The notes beneath the pieces were generated by a model. The model did not search any database and was not told where the DNA came from. It was given only the letters and a program-made list of their open reading frames with translations. Positions 6,961-16,400 of a stretch of 44,260 nucleotides of DNA are shown one piece after another (positions within the stretch are counted from its first letter, which is position 1; each line of letters opens with the position of its first letter). Origin of the DNA: MGIIb-O2 sp964003245 (GTDB lineage Archaea > Thermoplasmatota > Poseidoniia > Poseidoniales > Thalassarchaeaceae); the NCBI GenBank assembly GCA_964003245.1, contig CAXFIU010000007.1, forward strand, positions 1 through 44,260, in the 5' to 3' direction. The position numbers were made by a program, and so were the translations under genes.

Positions 6961-8379
6961 ATGAGGGTAATTATCGCAGGTGCTGGCGAGGTAGGCAGAG
7001 GTGTTGCTGAAGCTCTAAGGGAAGAAAAAAGAAGCGTTGCTTTAATCGATCCTGACCCAAGTGCAATCAATGAATCGCAATCATTAGATTGCTTATTGGT
7101 AACAGGTTCAGTACTATCTAGAGATTCTCTTCTTAGGGCTGGAATTAATGATGCTGAAATCATTGTCATGGCAACAAATAATGATGAAATTAATCTTCTT
7201 GCCTGTGCATTCGCCAAGCGAGTTTACAGTGAAAAAGTAGGTGATAGAAATGCTTCTGGACTTACTGCAATAGCTGTAATAAGTAATCCAGATTTGATGA
7301 ACCTAAACAAAGGTGCGGGACCTCTCGAAAAATGGACTCGTGCAGACCATATTGTTTGTGCATCCGACGAGATTGTCGAGCAATTAGCAGCCGGTTTACT
7401 CGCCCCTTCAATCGATGAAATACTCGCCTTTGGAGATAATTCTTGGATATCGTCAGTAGAGGTCACTTCGAAATCCGCCTTAATTGGTGTTATGACTGGA
7501 GAAGCAGGAAACATTTTTGTCAATTTACCATCAATTTATGCAATTTCTTCCAGTGAAGGTGGTGGGAAATTAACAACTGGAGAAGAAGTTATCTCCGAGG
7601 GGGATACGCTAGTATTTGTATCTCGTTCAACATCACAATTTGGACAAATCACAAAGGCGATAGGGTGTATAGACCCTGAACTTCCTGAAAAACCTCAGGT
7701 TGCTATTTTCGGAGCAACACAATTTGGAAATAAATTGTCTAAACATTATCTTGACATAGGTTCTGAAGTAGTTGTGATTGAACCAGATCTAGATTATGCT
7801 AATGAGTTAGTAGGTTCACAAATAGGAATCAACAAAAGATTGGATGTCATTCATGGAGACCCTCAAGATGAAGAATTACTAAGGGAACTGGGAATTGATC
7901 AACAGGATATAACTGTAGCCGCATTAGATGATGATAATCTTAACATTGCTATTTCTATGCGTGCTAAGGATAAAGGTGTTTCAAGAACTGGACTATTGCT
8001 GAATGATAGAGCACTTGTTGAAGCAGTTCAGAGAATAGGATTAACTCGTCCGATTAGTAGACGTTTAGTGACTGTAACTTCAATACTCAAATCCATTCAC
8101 ATGAATGTCCCTGGAGCATATCAATCAATACCAACAATTCCTGAATTAATTTCTATGTCTGCCACTTTAAGTTCAGAAAATAATTTAGTTGGTAAGAGTA
8201 TATCTGATGCAGAGAGCAAGATCGGGTGTAGAATTGTGATGATTGAGAGGATAAACGAAGAAGGAATGTTAGGTGTCCAAATTCCTAGTCAAGTAGAAAA
8301 CCTTGAAGCGTCCGATAGAATTTATATTTTCTTAGAAAAATCTGACATAAAACGAGTTGAGAGGTCTTTGGAGAACTAA
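6961..8379 (+). CDS. trkA: Trk potassium uptake regulator TrkA (two RCK modules)
   Basis: TrkA is the cytoplasmic NAD(H)-binding gating subunit of the Trk/Ktr potassium channel. The 472-residue chain is a tandem of two RCK modules. The first Rossmann fold has IIAGAGEVGRGVAEAL at residues 4-19, followed by a TrkA-C domain. The second starts near residue 240 (VAIFGATQFGNKLSK), followed by a second TrkA-C domain ending at residue 472. The second glycine motif, GATQFG, departs from the ideal GxGxxG, so it may bind nucleotide differently. I chose ATG 6961 because the Rossmann strand starts directly after it; the frame extends upstream to 6901 with no family resemblance. trkH follows two bases after the stop, so the pair is a clear operon. 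Confidence 0.95.
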   Translation: MRVIIAGAGEVGRGVAEALREEKRSVALIDPDPSAINESQSLDCLLVTGSVLSRDSLLRAGINDAEIIVMATNNDEINLLACAFAKRVYSEKVGDRNASGLTAIAVISNPDLMNLNKGAGPLEKWTRADHIVCASDEIVEQLAAGLLAPSIDEILAFGDNSWISSVEVTSKSALIGVMTGEAGNIFVNLPSIYAISSSEGGGKLTTGEEVISEGDTLVFVSRSTSQFGQITKAIGCIDPELPEKPQVAIFGATQFGNKLSKHYLDIGSEVVVIEPDLDYANELVGSQIGINKRLDVIHGDPQDEELLRELGIDQQDITVAALDDDNLNIAISMRAKDKGVSRTGLLLNDRALVEAVQRIGLTRPISRRLVTVTSILKSIHMNVPGAYQSIPTIPELISMSATLSSENNLVGKSISDAESKIGCRIVMIERINEEGMLGVQIPSQVENLEASDRIYIFLEKSDIKRVERSLEN

Positions 8380-8381
8380 TA

Positions 8382-9962
8382 ATGCGTTTGGATGTAATTG
8401 GTTTAGTACTAGGTTGGACGATTAGAGTAGTGTGCGTCCCTCTTTCTTTAGTTGGATTATTCAGTTTCTACACAGAAGGTCAAGACTATGCAATTAAGAC
8501 ATACTTAATTCCAATAATCATTGCAGTTTGTGTTAGTCAATGGTTTATCTTAAGATCAAAGAAAAATACTAGTCATCAAAGAGTTAGAGACAGAGAAGCA
8601 TTCGCTTCTGTAGCATTGGGTTGGATTCCTGTAATCGTTCTAGGGGCAATGCCGTTTTGGCTTGGAGGAACTTTCTATGGCCCCTATCATTTTGGTGATG
8701 TTAGTTTCATAGAGATTCTCCGTGGACTTCTTTATTCATGGTTTGAATCAATGTCTGGATTTACTACTACAGGAGCTACAGTAATAGATTCCTCAGTCAG
8801 TCCAGTTTGTATAAATGCTTTAGAAAATATGGTAAGTGATGATATAGATTGTATAGCAGAGCAAAAAAGAAGTATTATTTTGTGGCGTTCTTTAACTCAA
8901 TGGCTAGGAGGTATCGGAGTAATAATGCTTGGTTTAATGATATTTTCTAGTATTCTTGGAGGTGGTATGAATCTAGCACGAGCAGAATTAACAGGGCCCT
9001 CACTATCTCGATTAGGGCCCAACCTACAATTCACTGCTAGGAGATTATGGTTAATTTATACTGTACTCACTGTTTTCGAATTAGGGTTATTATATTTCGT
9101 AGGAGAGATGTCGATTTTCGATTCTCTTAATTACTCAATGACAACTCTTGCCTCAGGTGGTTTCGGCACAACTGATGCAGGAATAACTGCTTTTGATTCT
9201 GCTTTGATTGAATCAATAATAATGGTTTTTATGGTACTAACTTGTATTAATTACAGTCTTTATCATCTAATTATTGCAGGTAGAGGGAAAGAGGCTTTCA
9301 AAGATGAAGAATTACGGGTTTATCTCTTAATTATATTAGTTGCATGGGTTGCGATGGCAGTGAATCTTCTCCGTACTAATAATGATGGGTATAGTTTACT
9401 AGAGACTCTAAGGCATACCGCTTTCCAAGCAATTTCTATTTCTAGTACTGGTTATTCTTCAACTGACTTCTCTACTTGGCCAGTTTTCAGTCAATTCGTT
9501 TTGCTCTTATTGATGATAATTGGTGCTTCTGCTGGCTCAACTGGTGGAGGTCTAAAGGTACTAAGAATCCGTGTCGCTTTTGAATTAGCTAAGAGAGAAG
9601 TCTTACGTATAATTCAACCAAAGAAAGTTATAGCAATGAGAGTAAATGAAGAAGTTATTGATGAAGAACAAGTCTTTATTGTTTTAGGGATGATTAGTGC
9701 TTGGTTAGTTCTTGCTATGTCTTCAATGTTATTTATCTCATTCCTAGAGCCGACTTGGAATATAGAAGATGTGCTCTCTGTAGTTGTATCATCTCTTGGA
9801 AACACTGGCCCAGCTTTAGGATCCTACGGCCCTACAGCTACTTGGTCGAGTATGGGCGAAGTAACGTTATTCTGGACATCTATTTTAATGTGGTTCGGTC
9901 GTCTAGAGTTATTGACAGTTCTAGTTCTACTACATCCCAAAACTTGGTCAGATTCCCATTAA
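8382..9962 (+). CDS. trkH: Potassium transporter TrkH
   Basis: TrkH is the membrane pore partner of TrkA and belongs to the superfamily of K+ transporters with four M1-P-M2 repeats. All four selectivity-loop glycines are visible: SGFTTTGAT (about residue 125), ASGGFGTTD (about 257), SSTGYSSTD (about 354) and GNTGPALG (about 473). The chain of 526 residues has 10-12 hydrophobic helices. After the first P-loop there is a polar insert of about 30 residues with two cysteines (PVCINAL... DDIDCIAEQK) facing outward. It is co-transcribed with trkA and abuts rfcL tail to tail with no spacer. Confidence 0.95.
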   Translation: MRLDVIGLVLGWTIRVVCVPLSLVGLFSFYTEGQDYAIKTYLIPIIIAVCVSQWFILRSKKNTSHQRVRDREAFASVALGWIPVIVLGAMPFWLGGTFYGPYHFGDVSFIEILRGLLYSWFESMSGFTTTGATVIDSSVSPVCINALENMVSDDIDCIAEQKRSIILWRSLTQWLGGIGVIMLGLMIFSSILGGGMNLARAELTGPSLSRLGPNLQFTARRLWLIYTVLTVFELGLLYFVGEMSIFDSLNYSMTTLASGGFGTTDAGITAFDSALIESIIMVFMVLTCINYSLYHLIIAGRGKEAFKDEELRVYLLIILVAWVAMAVNLLRTNNDGYSLLETLRHTAFQAISISSTGYSSTDFSTWPVFSQFVLLLLMIIGASAGSTGGGLKVLRIRVAFELAKREVLRIIQPKKVIAMRVNEEVIDEEQVFIVLGMISAWLVLAMSSMLFISFLEPTWNIEDVLSVVVSSLGNTGPALGSYGPTATWSSMGEVTLFWTSILMWFGRLELLTVLVLLHPKTWSDSH

Positions 9963-11474
9963 TTAGAACGAATCCAGTGTGAATTGGGTACCTGATGGTT
10001 CTTTCTTTTCTTCTTCGATTTTTTCTTCGGAATCAACTTTTATTCCTTGATCTAAGTCATAATCTTCTTCAATTTCTTCATTAAAAGCTTCACTAATTTT
10101 TATCCCCATCGGTTTAGATTTAGAAATTCCATATAGTGACAAGTGGTCTTCAAGAGTTAAACCAAGTTTCTTAGATAACGATAAATCTAACGGATTACCT
10201 CCTATTTCCGGATCATGAACAGCCAAAAGTTTAGGCCATAATTCTTCTCTTATTGATGCTTTACTAGTATCTAGTTGCTTACTTAAATTATCAATTATAG
10301 AACTCTTAATTCCTGACCCCCCCCTTCTCAGAAAGTTTGGATATGTTATGAATGGGTCTCTTGCTGAATCTATTGGTTTCATTGCAACTGCTGCTTGTGC
10401 AGAAAGTACTGAACCCCAGTACCAAGATCTGTACGCTCTATTCTTAAATTTTGTAGCTAATGCTCTATCTGCACTAACCATTGCCGTGCTTAATTCTTCA
10501 AGTGTTCTATTGTCAAATACACTTTGATTATTCCATGTAAACCATGAAATCATCTGATCTGGGTCTTTGTCTGAATTTAGTAATATCTTGCCTGCATTTT
10601 TACCCGATTTACTTTTATAAACTGCTTGTAATGCCTTGAATACATCAATTTGAGAATCTCTTACCGCTACTGAGGATAGGTCTTTTACAGCGACTAAATC
10701 AATATGCTCACCTGAAATAACTGAGACCGCTTGTAAGTCTCTAACGAGAGCTCTCAAATCTCCTGGATTCCCGTTTATTAAAGCTTCAAGTGCTTCTGGG
10801 TCAATTGAATAACCTTCAGCATCTAGAACTCTTCGAGAGATTTTCCTCATATGCATTTTTTCAACTCTTTTGAAGATTATTTGTTCAGCTAGTTTTAGAA
10901 CACGATTTTGATTTTGTTTCCAACTTCTACCGCTTCCCCAAAGTTTCATTGGTTCATTACAAGTCATAATTATCGGCTGTTTACTTTTTCGTAGAAGATT
11001 GATTAATTCCGCTTTCCCTCCAGAATCTCCCTTAAATTTCTCTTCATCACCGCTGATTCTTTTCTCAATAGCTTCATCGTTAAGTTTGGCAAAACTTCCA
11101 CTCAAATGGTCTACCTCGTCCAATAAAATTAGAGTTCTCCCGTTCTCATTTTTATTTCCTGAAAATTGATCTAATGAAATATGTTGTGAACCTCTTGTTG
11201 CTGCCCTCCTAATCGCAGCAGCATTTCTTTCTTCAGAAGCATTCAATTCTATTACAGTCCATCCTTTCTCATTTCCAATTGCTTTAGCTAATGTTGTCTT
11301 ACCTACTCCTGGAGGTCCCGATAATAATATTCCCTTTTTCTCTGGTGGACTCGGAGAGTCCCATTGTTCTAACCAATTCCTGATTTTTCTTAATTGGGAC
11401 TCATTGCCTTCCATTTTCCCTATTGAAGTTGGCCTATACCTCTCGGTCCAGTCTTCAACCAAGTGTTCGGTCAC
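9963..11474 (-). CDS. rfcL: Replication factor C large subunit
   Basis: RFC-L with RFC-S forms the clamp loader that opens PCNA and places it on primed DNA. The AAA+ module shows Walker A GPPGVGKT at 53-60, Walker B LILLDEVD at 115-122, and a sensor region around IIMTCNEP. Further on come the RFC collar helices and an acidic, lysine-containing linker (EEIEEDYDLDQG). The very last residues, QFTLDSF (497-503), are a PCNA-interacting PIP box, as expected for this subunit. The length of 503 residues is normal. The start is GTG at 11474 (MTEHLVEDWTERYRP). A run of eight G residues in the coding strand (10317-10324) encodes part of RRGGSG. It lies 35 bases behind glyS on the same strand. The small subunit is not in the window. 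Confidence 0.96.
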   Translation of the reverse strand: MTEHLVEDWTERYRPTSIGKMEGNESQLRKIRNWLEQWDSPSPPEKKGILLSGPPGVGKTTLAKAIGNEKGWTVIELNASEERNAAAIRRAATRGSQHISLDQFSGNKNENGRTLILLDEVDHLSGSFAKLNDEAIEKRISGDEEKFKGDSGGKAELINLLRKSKQPIIMTCNEPMKLWGSGRSWKQNQNRVLKLAEQIIFKRVEKMHMRKISRRVLDAEGYSIDPEALEALINGNPGDLRALVRDLQAVSVISGEHIDLVAVKDLSSVAVRDSQIDVFKALQAVYKSKSGKNAGKILLNSDKDPDQMISWFTWNNQSVFDNRTLEELSTAMVSADRALATKFKNRAYRSWYWGSVLSAQAAVAMKPIDSARDPFITYPNFLRRGGSGIKSSIIDNLSKQLDTSKASIREELWPKLLAVHDPEIGGNPLDLSLSKKLGLTLEDHLSLYGISKSKPMGIKISEAFNEEIEEDYDLDQGIKVDSEEKIEEEKKEPSGTQFTLDSF

Positions 11475-11509
11475 GAGTATTCCTTAAGTGGGCGCCTATT
11501 GAAGATTAT

Positions 11510-13228
11510 TCAGAATAAAGTTGAAACCATATTAGAATCAATTAGAGTTAATAGTTGAATCATCTCTACTCTAATTTGTTTTTGGTCATCTCTTCTTCTT
11601 ACTGTAACGGTCCCATCTTCTAGTGTTTGGTGATCTACGGTTATCGCCCATGGTACACCAATCTCATCGGCTCTAGCGTATCTTCTTCCAATAGATTTAC
11701 TCGAGTCAATCAGACATTTTACCCCTTTCATTTGATTGATTTGCGAGTTTAATTTCCTTGCAGTAACTCCCATCCCATCCTTTTCAAATAATGGTAAAAC
11801 AATTACATCAGCAGGAGCTACTGATTCTTTTAATCTCAGTAGATTGTATTTTTCCCCTTCCTTCTCTATTTCTTCGTATGCATGATCTAAGATGTGCCAG
11901 ATAATTCGATCAATACCAAAAGCCGGTTCAATTACATGAGGTGTAAACCATTCTCCTGCAACACTATTATTGATCATCTTCTTTTCTACCATTTCACTTG
12001 TTATTTCTACATTCGAACCATCATCAAGTTCTAAGTTAAATGGTAGGTTATCTGGTATATTTTCCAGATTTTCTAGAGCTGATAGAACAGATCCTGCCCT
12101 GTCTCTAAACATAGGGCCTAGAACGGAAGTTTTCGCTGCTAGAATCTCTTTATTCTCTACTTTGACTTCATCAAATTCTCTCCAAGCTCTTAATGAATTT
12201 GAGTTTGAATGTTTTTCATGCGATAGCAAATCGTGACAAGTTCTATTTGCAATCCCTACGCATTCTATCCAACCATGTTCTCCTAAAATCTCACAATCCC
12301 AACAATCTTCTGCATAATGAGCCATCTCAGTACCTTCATGTTGCCTAAATCTGATTTTTGAGGGCTCAATACCTACTCCAATTAAGAAATCCCATGTTCT
12401 TGACAAGAAATAACCTACTGTTCTATCCTTTATGACATTATTATTCATAGCATCGTGTAAAGTAATTTTTATTTCTTTATGTTCATTTCCATTTGGGTCA
12501 GGAATAAGGCTAATTTTCTCTTTATTTGCTGATAAATCAACTATTGGGGGGTTTTCAGGGTCTATGAAATATTCTAATTCAGCCATATTAAACTCTCTCA
12601 ATCTAATCATGCCTTGTCGAGGACTAATCTCATTTCTATATCCCTTTCCAGTTTGAATCGCGCCAAATGGTAGTTTTTGCCTAAAATGTCTATACAATGA
12701 AGGATAGAGCATGAACATTCCTTGAGCTGTTTCGGGCCGCATATATGCTTGTCTACTAGATTTCATTGCCCCTATCTTTGTGCCAAACATTAGATTCATT
12801 GGTTTCGAAGAAGTCCATTGGGATTGATTACAATTAGGACATTTTATTTTCTCTGTAGTTAAAATTTCATCAATTTCCTTTGAAACTAGAATATCTGGAT
12901 TAGGATGATAACCTTCGATTAATTGATCGGCTCTGAAAGCACTTGAGCATTGTTCACACTGTGTCATTAAATCATTAAATTCACCAACATGGCCACTTGC
13001 AATTAATACATTTTCAGGCGTTATTGTGGGTGAATCTATTTCTACAATATCTCCATTTATTGTCCAATGTTCTATCCAATTCTGAATGACTCTTCTTCTA
13101 ATCGATGCACCTACTGGTCCATAATCAATTAAACCGGAAACTCCACCATATATTTCGAAAGCAGGAAGTATAATCCCTCTTCTCTTCAGCATTGCTGAGA
13201 GCCTCTCGATACGCTTCTCATCCGCCAT
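11510..13228 (-). CDS. glyS: Glycyl-tRNA synthetase (class II, dimeric)
   Basis: This enzyme charges tRNA-Gly. The archaeal/eukaryal dimeric form is recognised from the N-terminal IYGGVSGLIDYGPVGASIRR, motif 2 GYRNEISPRQGMIRLREFN (about residues 194-215) and motif 3 PAFGIDRIIWHIL. It ends in a C-terminal anticodon-binding domain (VIVLPLFEKDG... IGRRYARADEIGVPWAITVD). Two CxxC pairs, CEQC near residue 91 and CPNC near 129, form a likely zinc site in the insertion between motifs 1 and 2. The length of 572 residues is normal. The start is ATG 13228 within MADEKRIERL. It is upstream of rfcL in a minus-strand pair and is separated from lhr by a 180-bp divergent region. Confidence 0.97.
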   Translation of the reverse strand: MADEKRIERLSAMLKRRGIILPAFEIYGGVSGLIDYGPVGASIRRRVIQNWIEHWTINGDIVEIDSPTITPENVLIASGHVGEFNDLMTQCEQCSSAFRADQLIEGYHPNPDILVSKEIDEILTTEKIKCPNCNQSQWTSSKPMNLMFGTKIGAMKSSRQAYMRPETAQGMFMLYPSLYRHFRQKLPFGAIQTGKGYRNEISPRQGMIRLREFNMAELEYFIDPENPPIVDLSANKEKISLIPDPNGNEHKEIKITLHDAMNNNVIKDRTVGYFLSRTWDFLIGVGIEPSKIRFRQHEGTEMAHYAEDCWDCEILGEHGWIECVGIANRTCHDLLSHEKHSNSNSLRAWREFDEVKVENKEILAAKTSVLGPMFRDRAGSVLSALENLENIPDNLPFNLELDDGSNVEITSEMVEKKMINNSVAGEWFTPHVIEPAFGIDRIIWHILDHAYEEIEKEGEKYNLLRLKESVAPADVIVLPLFEKDGMGVTARKLNSQINQMKGVKCLIDSSKSIGRRYARADEIGVPWAITVDHQTLEDGTVTVRRRDDQKQIRVEMIQLLTLIDSNMVSTLF

Positions 13229-13362
13229 ATTATGAACCTTTGAATGAGTGTTTACCTTTCAAGCCATCCTTAGTAGGTTGAAATAAAAATTGATTCTTTA
13301 ATGTTTTCAGCGGATTTCAGAATTTTAATTTTCTTATCAAAAAATCAGTGATTTAATCCAAC

Positions 13363-13393
13363 ATTATAAGTACTCAATCGATACGCTTCGGGT
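13363..13393 (+). promoter_or_regulatory. Possible promoter of the lhr gene
   Basis: ATTATAAG at 13363-13370 resembles an archaeal TATA box. TTCGGGT follows at 13387-13393, and the ATG of the helicase is at 13409. The TATA-to-ATG distance of 38 bases would give a short leader. The region 13229-13408 is otherwise A+T rich with no visible RNA gene. Position is inferred only. Confidence 0.35.
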
Positions 13394-13408
13394 CGCGGTG
13401 TATATTAA

Positions 13409-16400
13409 ATGCCAGATATTGAATATATACAAGATATGATGGAGTCTGAAGAACTCCTGGATAAATTATGTCCACCTGTGCGTAATTGGTTCAAAGATAA
13501 GTTTCCAGATTTCACACATCCACAGAAAGTAGCTATTCCTAAGATTATGGAGGGGGAGCATCTCTTACTATGTTCTCCGACGGGTTCAGGTAAGACTCTA
13601 ACAGCCTTCTTGACAGTGATTAATGACCTAGTTAATCGTTCATTAGATGGTAGTTTGGAAAATTCTGTACAATGTATGTATATTTCTCCAATCAAAGCTC
13701 TTGCAAATGATATTCAAAAGAATCTGATAGGTCCTTTAACAGAAATCAAAGAAAGTTATCTTCCCTCTAGAGCTAAGGACATTACTGTCGGATTAAGGAC
13801 TGGCGATACTCCCCAAAAAGAAAGAGAGAAAATGCTAAAAAAACCTCCTCATATTTTGATTACAACTCCCGAATCCTTGGGACTCGCACTTGCAAGTAAA
13901 AGATTCAGGCCAATTCTGAATGATATGAAATGGATGATAATTGACGAAATGCACTCATTGGTCCCTACTAAAAGAGGGACGCATCTTTCATTGAGTTTAG
14001 CACTAATGGACTCTGTGATAGATTCGGATGTACAGAGAATTGGAATTAGTGCTACTATGGAGCCTTTGGAAGCAGTTGCAGAGTATTTGGTTGCATCTGA
14101 TAGTCGCAATAGCGATGTAGATACTCAGAAAGTGTCTATTGCGAAAATCTCAGGTTCAAGAGATCTTGATTTAGATATTATACTGCCAACACCAAGATTT
14201 GCCTCAACTCCTATCAAGGAAATATTAGATCATAATGTAGATCGAATAAAGGAATTGGTAGAAGCACACACCACTACATTAGTATTCGTAAACACTAGGA
14301 ATATGACTGAAACAGTAGTTCAAAAATTAAAAATTGCAGGATTATTAGGGGTAGAGGGACATCATGGTTCGATGGATAAGGCAATACGGTTAGATGTCGA
14401 ACAGCGTCTAAAAAATGGATATCTCAGATGTGTAGTTTCTTCTAGTAGCTTAGAAATGGGAATAGACATTGGTTCTGTTGATTTAGTAATTCAAGTAGGT
14501 TCTCCAGGAAGTATTGCTACCGCATTACAAAGAATTGGTCGAGCTGGACACCAAGTCGGTGGCCTTCCACGTGCGAGATTTTTACCAATTTCTCCTCATG
14601 ATTTGTTAGAGTTAGTTGCCTTACAAACTGGTATTCTAAGGGGCTCAATGGATATTCTTAAATTCCCTGAGAATTGTCTTGATGTTTTAGCCCAATTTTT
14701 AATCGGTCTTTCAATTATTAAAGAGTGGGATATTGATGATGCATATGAGTTGGCATCTGCATCATGGCCATACCGAAATCTTCCTTATGATGACTATATT
14801 GAGGTTCTAGATCTTTTAGAAGATGAAAGAAGAATTTGGGTCGATTGGGAAGATAATAAATTTGGTAAGCGAGGTTTCGCTCAGATGATCTATTACACTA
14901 ATATTGGTACAATTGCTCCAAATAATAACTATTTAGTTTTCACATCTGATGGTACAATGGTTGGTCAATTATCATCTAGTTTCGTTTCTAGCCTGAGAAA
15001 CGGCGATGTATTCTTACTCGGAGGTTCAACTTACAGAGTAAGTAGTATCCGAGGCACTAGAGTCAATGTTAGTCCTGCAACTGGATATAGACCAACAATT
15101 CCTTCGTGGACTGGAGAAGCAAATAGTAGGACTCACGAATTAAGTCAAGAAGTCTTAGAATTACTTGAAGAAGTTGCGACATACACTCGTTTAGAAAAAG
15201 ATCCAATGACAATTTTCACAAATATTTTAGGGCTAAATAGACCTGTGGCTCATGCAGTTTCTGGATTCTTCCAAGAACATGTAGCTACTACTTTCCAAGT
15301 CCCCAGTAACGATTTAATCTTAGTTGAACAAGTAGAGGCACCATTGCCGACATACATAGTTACAACTTGTAGAGGCAGGGCATTCAATCTTGCTCTCGGC
15401 CATCTTTTTGCAGGCATAGCAACTAATGACAATATTATCGTCCACGAACTTTCCTTTGATGAGAATGGATTTATGATTAAATTAAGTCATGAGGTAGAAA
15501 TATCTCTAATTCCTGAAATATTCAAACAGGGAAACAGTAAAGATGTTCTTCAAAAACACATGATGGAGTCTCAATTATTTTCAAAGAGATTTAGAGAAAT
15601 TTCTAGTCGAAGTATGCTTAATCCAAGAAGAATCGGTGCAGACGAAGTCAGTCCCAAGCAGTTTCAGCAGAGGGCTGAACAGATTATGCAAAAACATAGG
15701 CAAATGGACGATTCTGTGTTAATACGTGAAACAATGAATGAGATTCTTCATTCTGATTTAGATATGGCTCAGCTTGAAATATTCATCAATAGAATGGATA
15801 GTGAACATGTTAGAATTGTTCATAGAAGAGTCAAAATGCCTTCGCCTTTAGGTATGACATTATTCATGTCTTCATTCGAAGATCTCTTGTCTTTAAGGAC
15901 AAGAGCCTATTTGATTAAAGATGTCGATCCTGAAATCCTCAGGCGCCTATTGGGTGCGCGTTCATTAGCCACCGACTTAGATAAATCTAAGATATCGGAA
16001 TATTATATGTCAAAAATCTCTGAACCAACTAATGCAAATGGTTTATTGAAATTAATGGACATGGGCGGCGGTTTGAATAGAGAATTATCTAATCCTCTCT
16101 ATGAACATAAACTAAAGGATATTGATATTGAAATAGTTAAAGAATGGGTAAGGGAGTTAGCTGAAAGAGGACTGATTACTAGAGTTCAAGGGACTGGTCA
16201 TGAACAAATAGACGACAAATGGTTCTCAATGAGAATGGCAGATGTCCACGGGACATTAGGTTGTCTAGCAGTAGCTGGTGGCTCTGAGACTGATGATATT
16301 AGGGAATTATACACTGGAGGTCTAACTTATGAAGTAGGTGTGGGTTATGATGGTGATTTTGAACCTAAAGAATTGAAGAAAAAGAACTTGTCAGATCCAC

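Noticed and set aside
13229..13408. Possible tRNA or small RNA in the glyS-lhr spacer
   Set aside because: No cloverleaf arms, no T-loop-like GTTCRA sequence and no stable hairpin are seen; it reads as an A+T-rich divergent promoter region.
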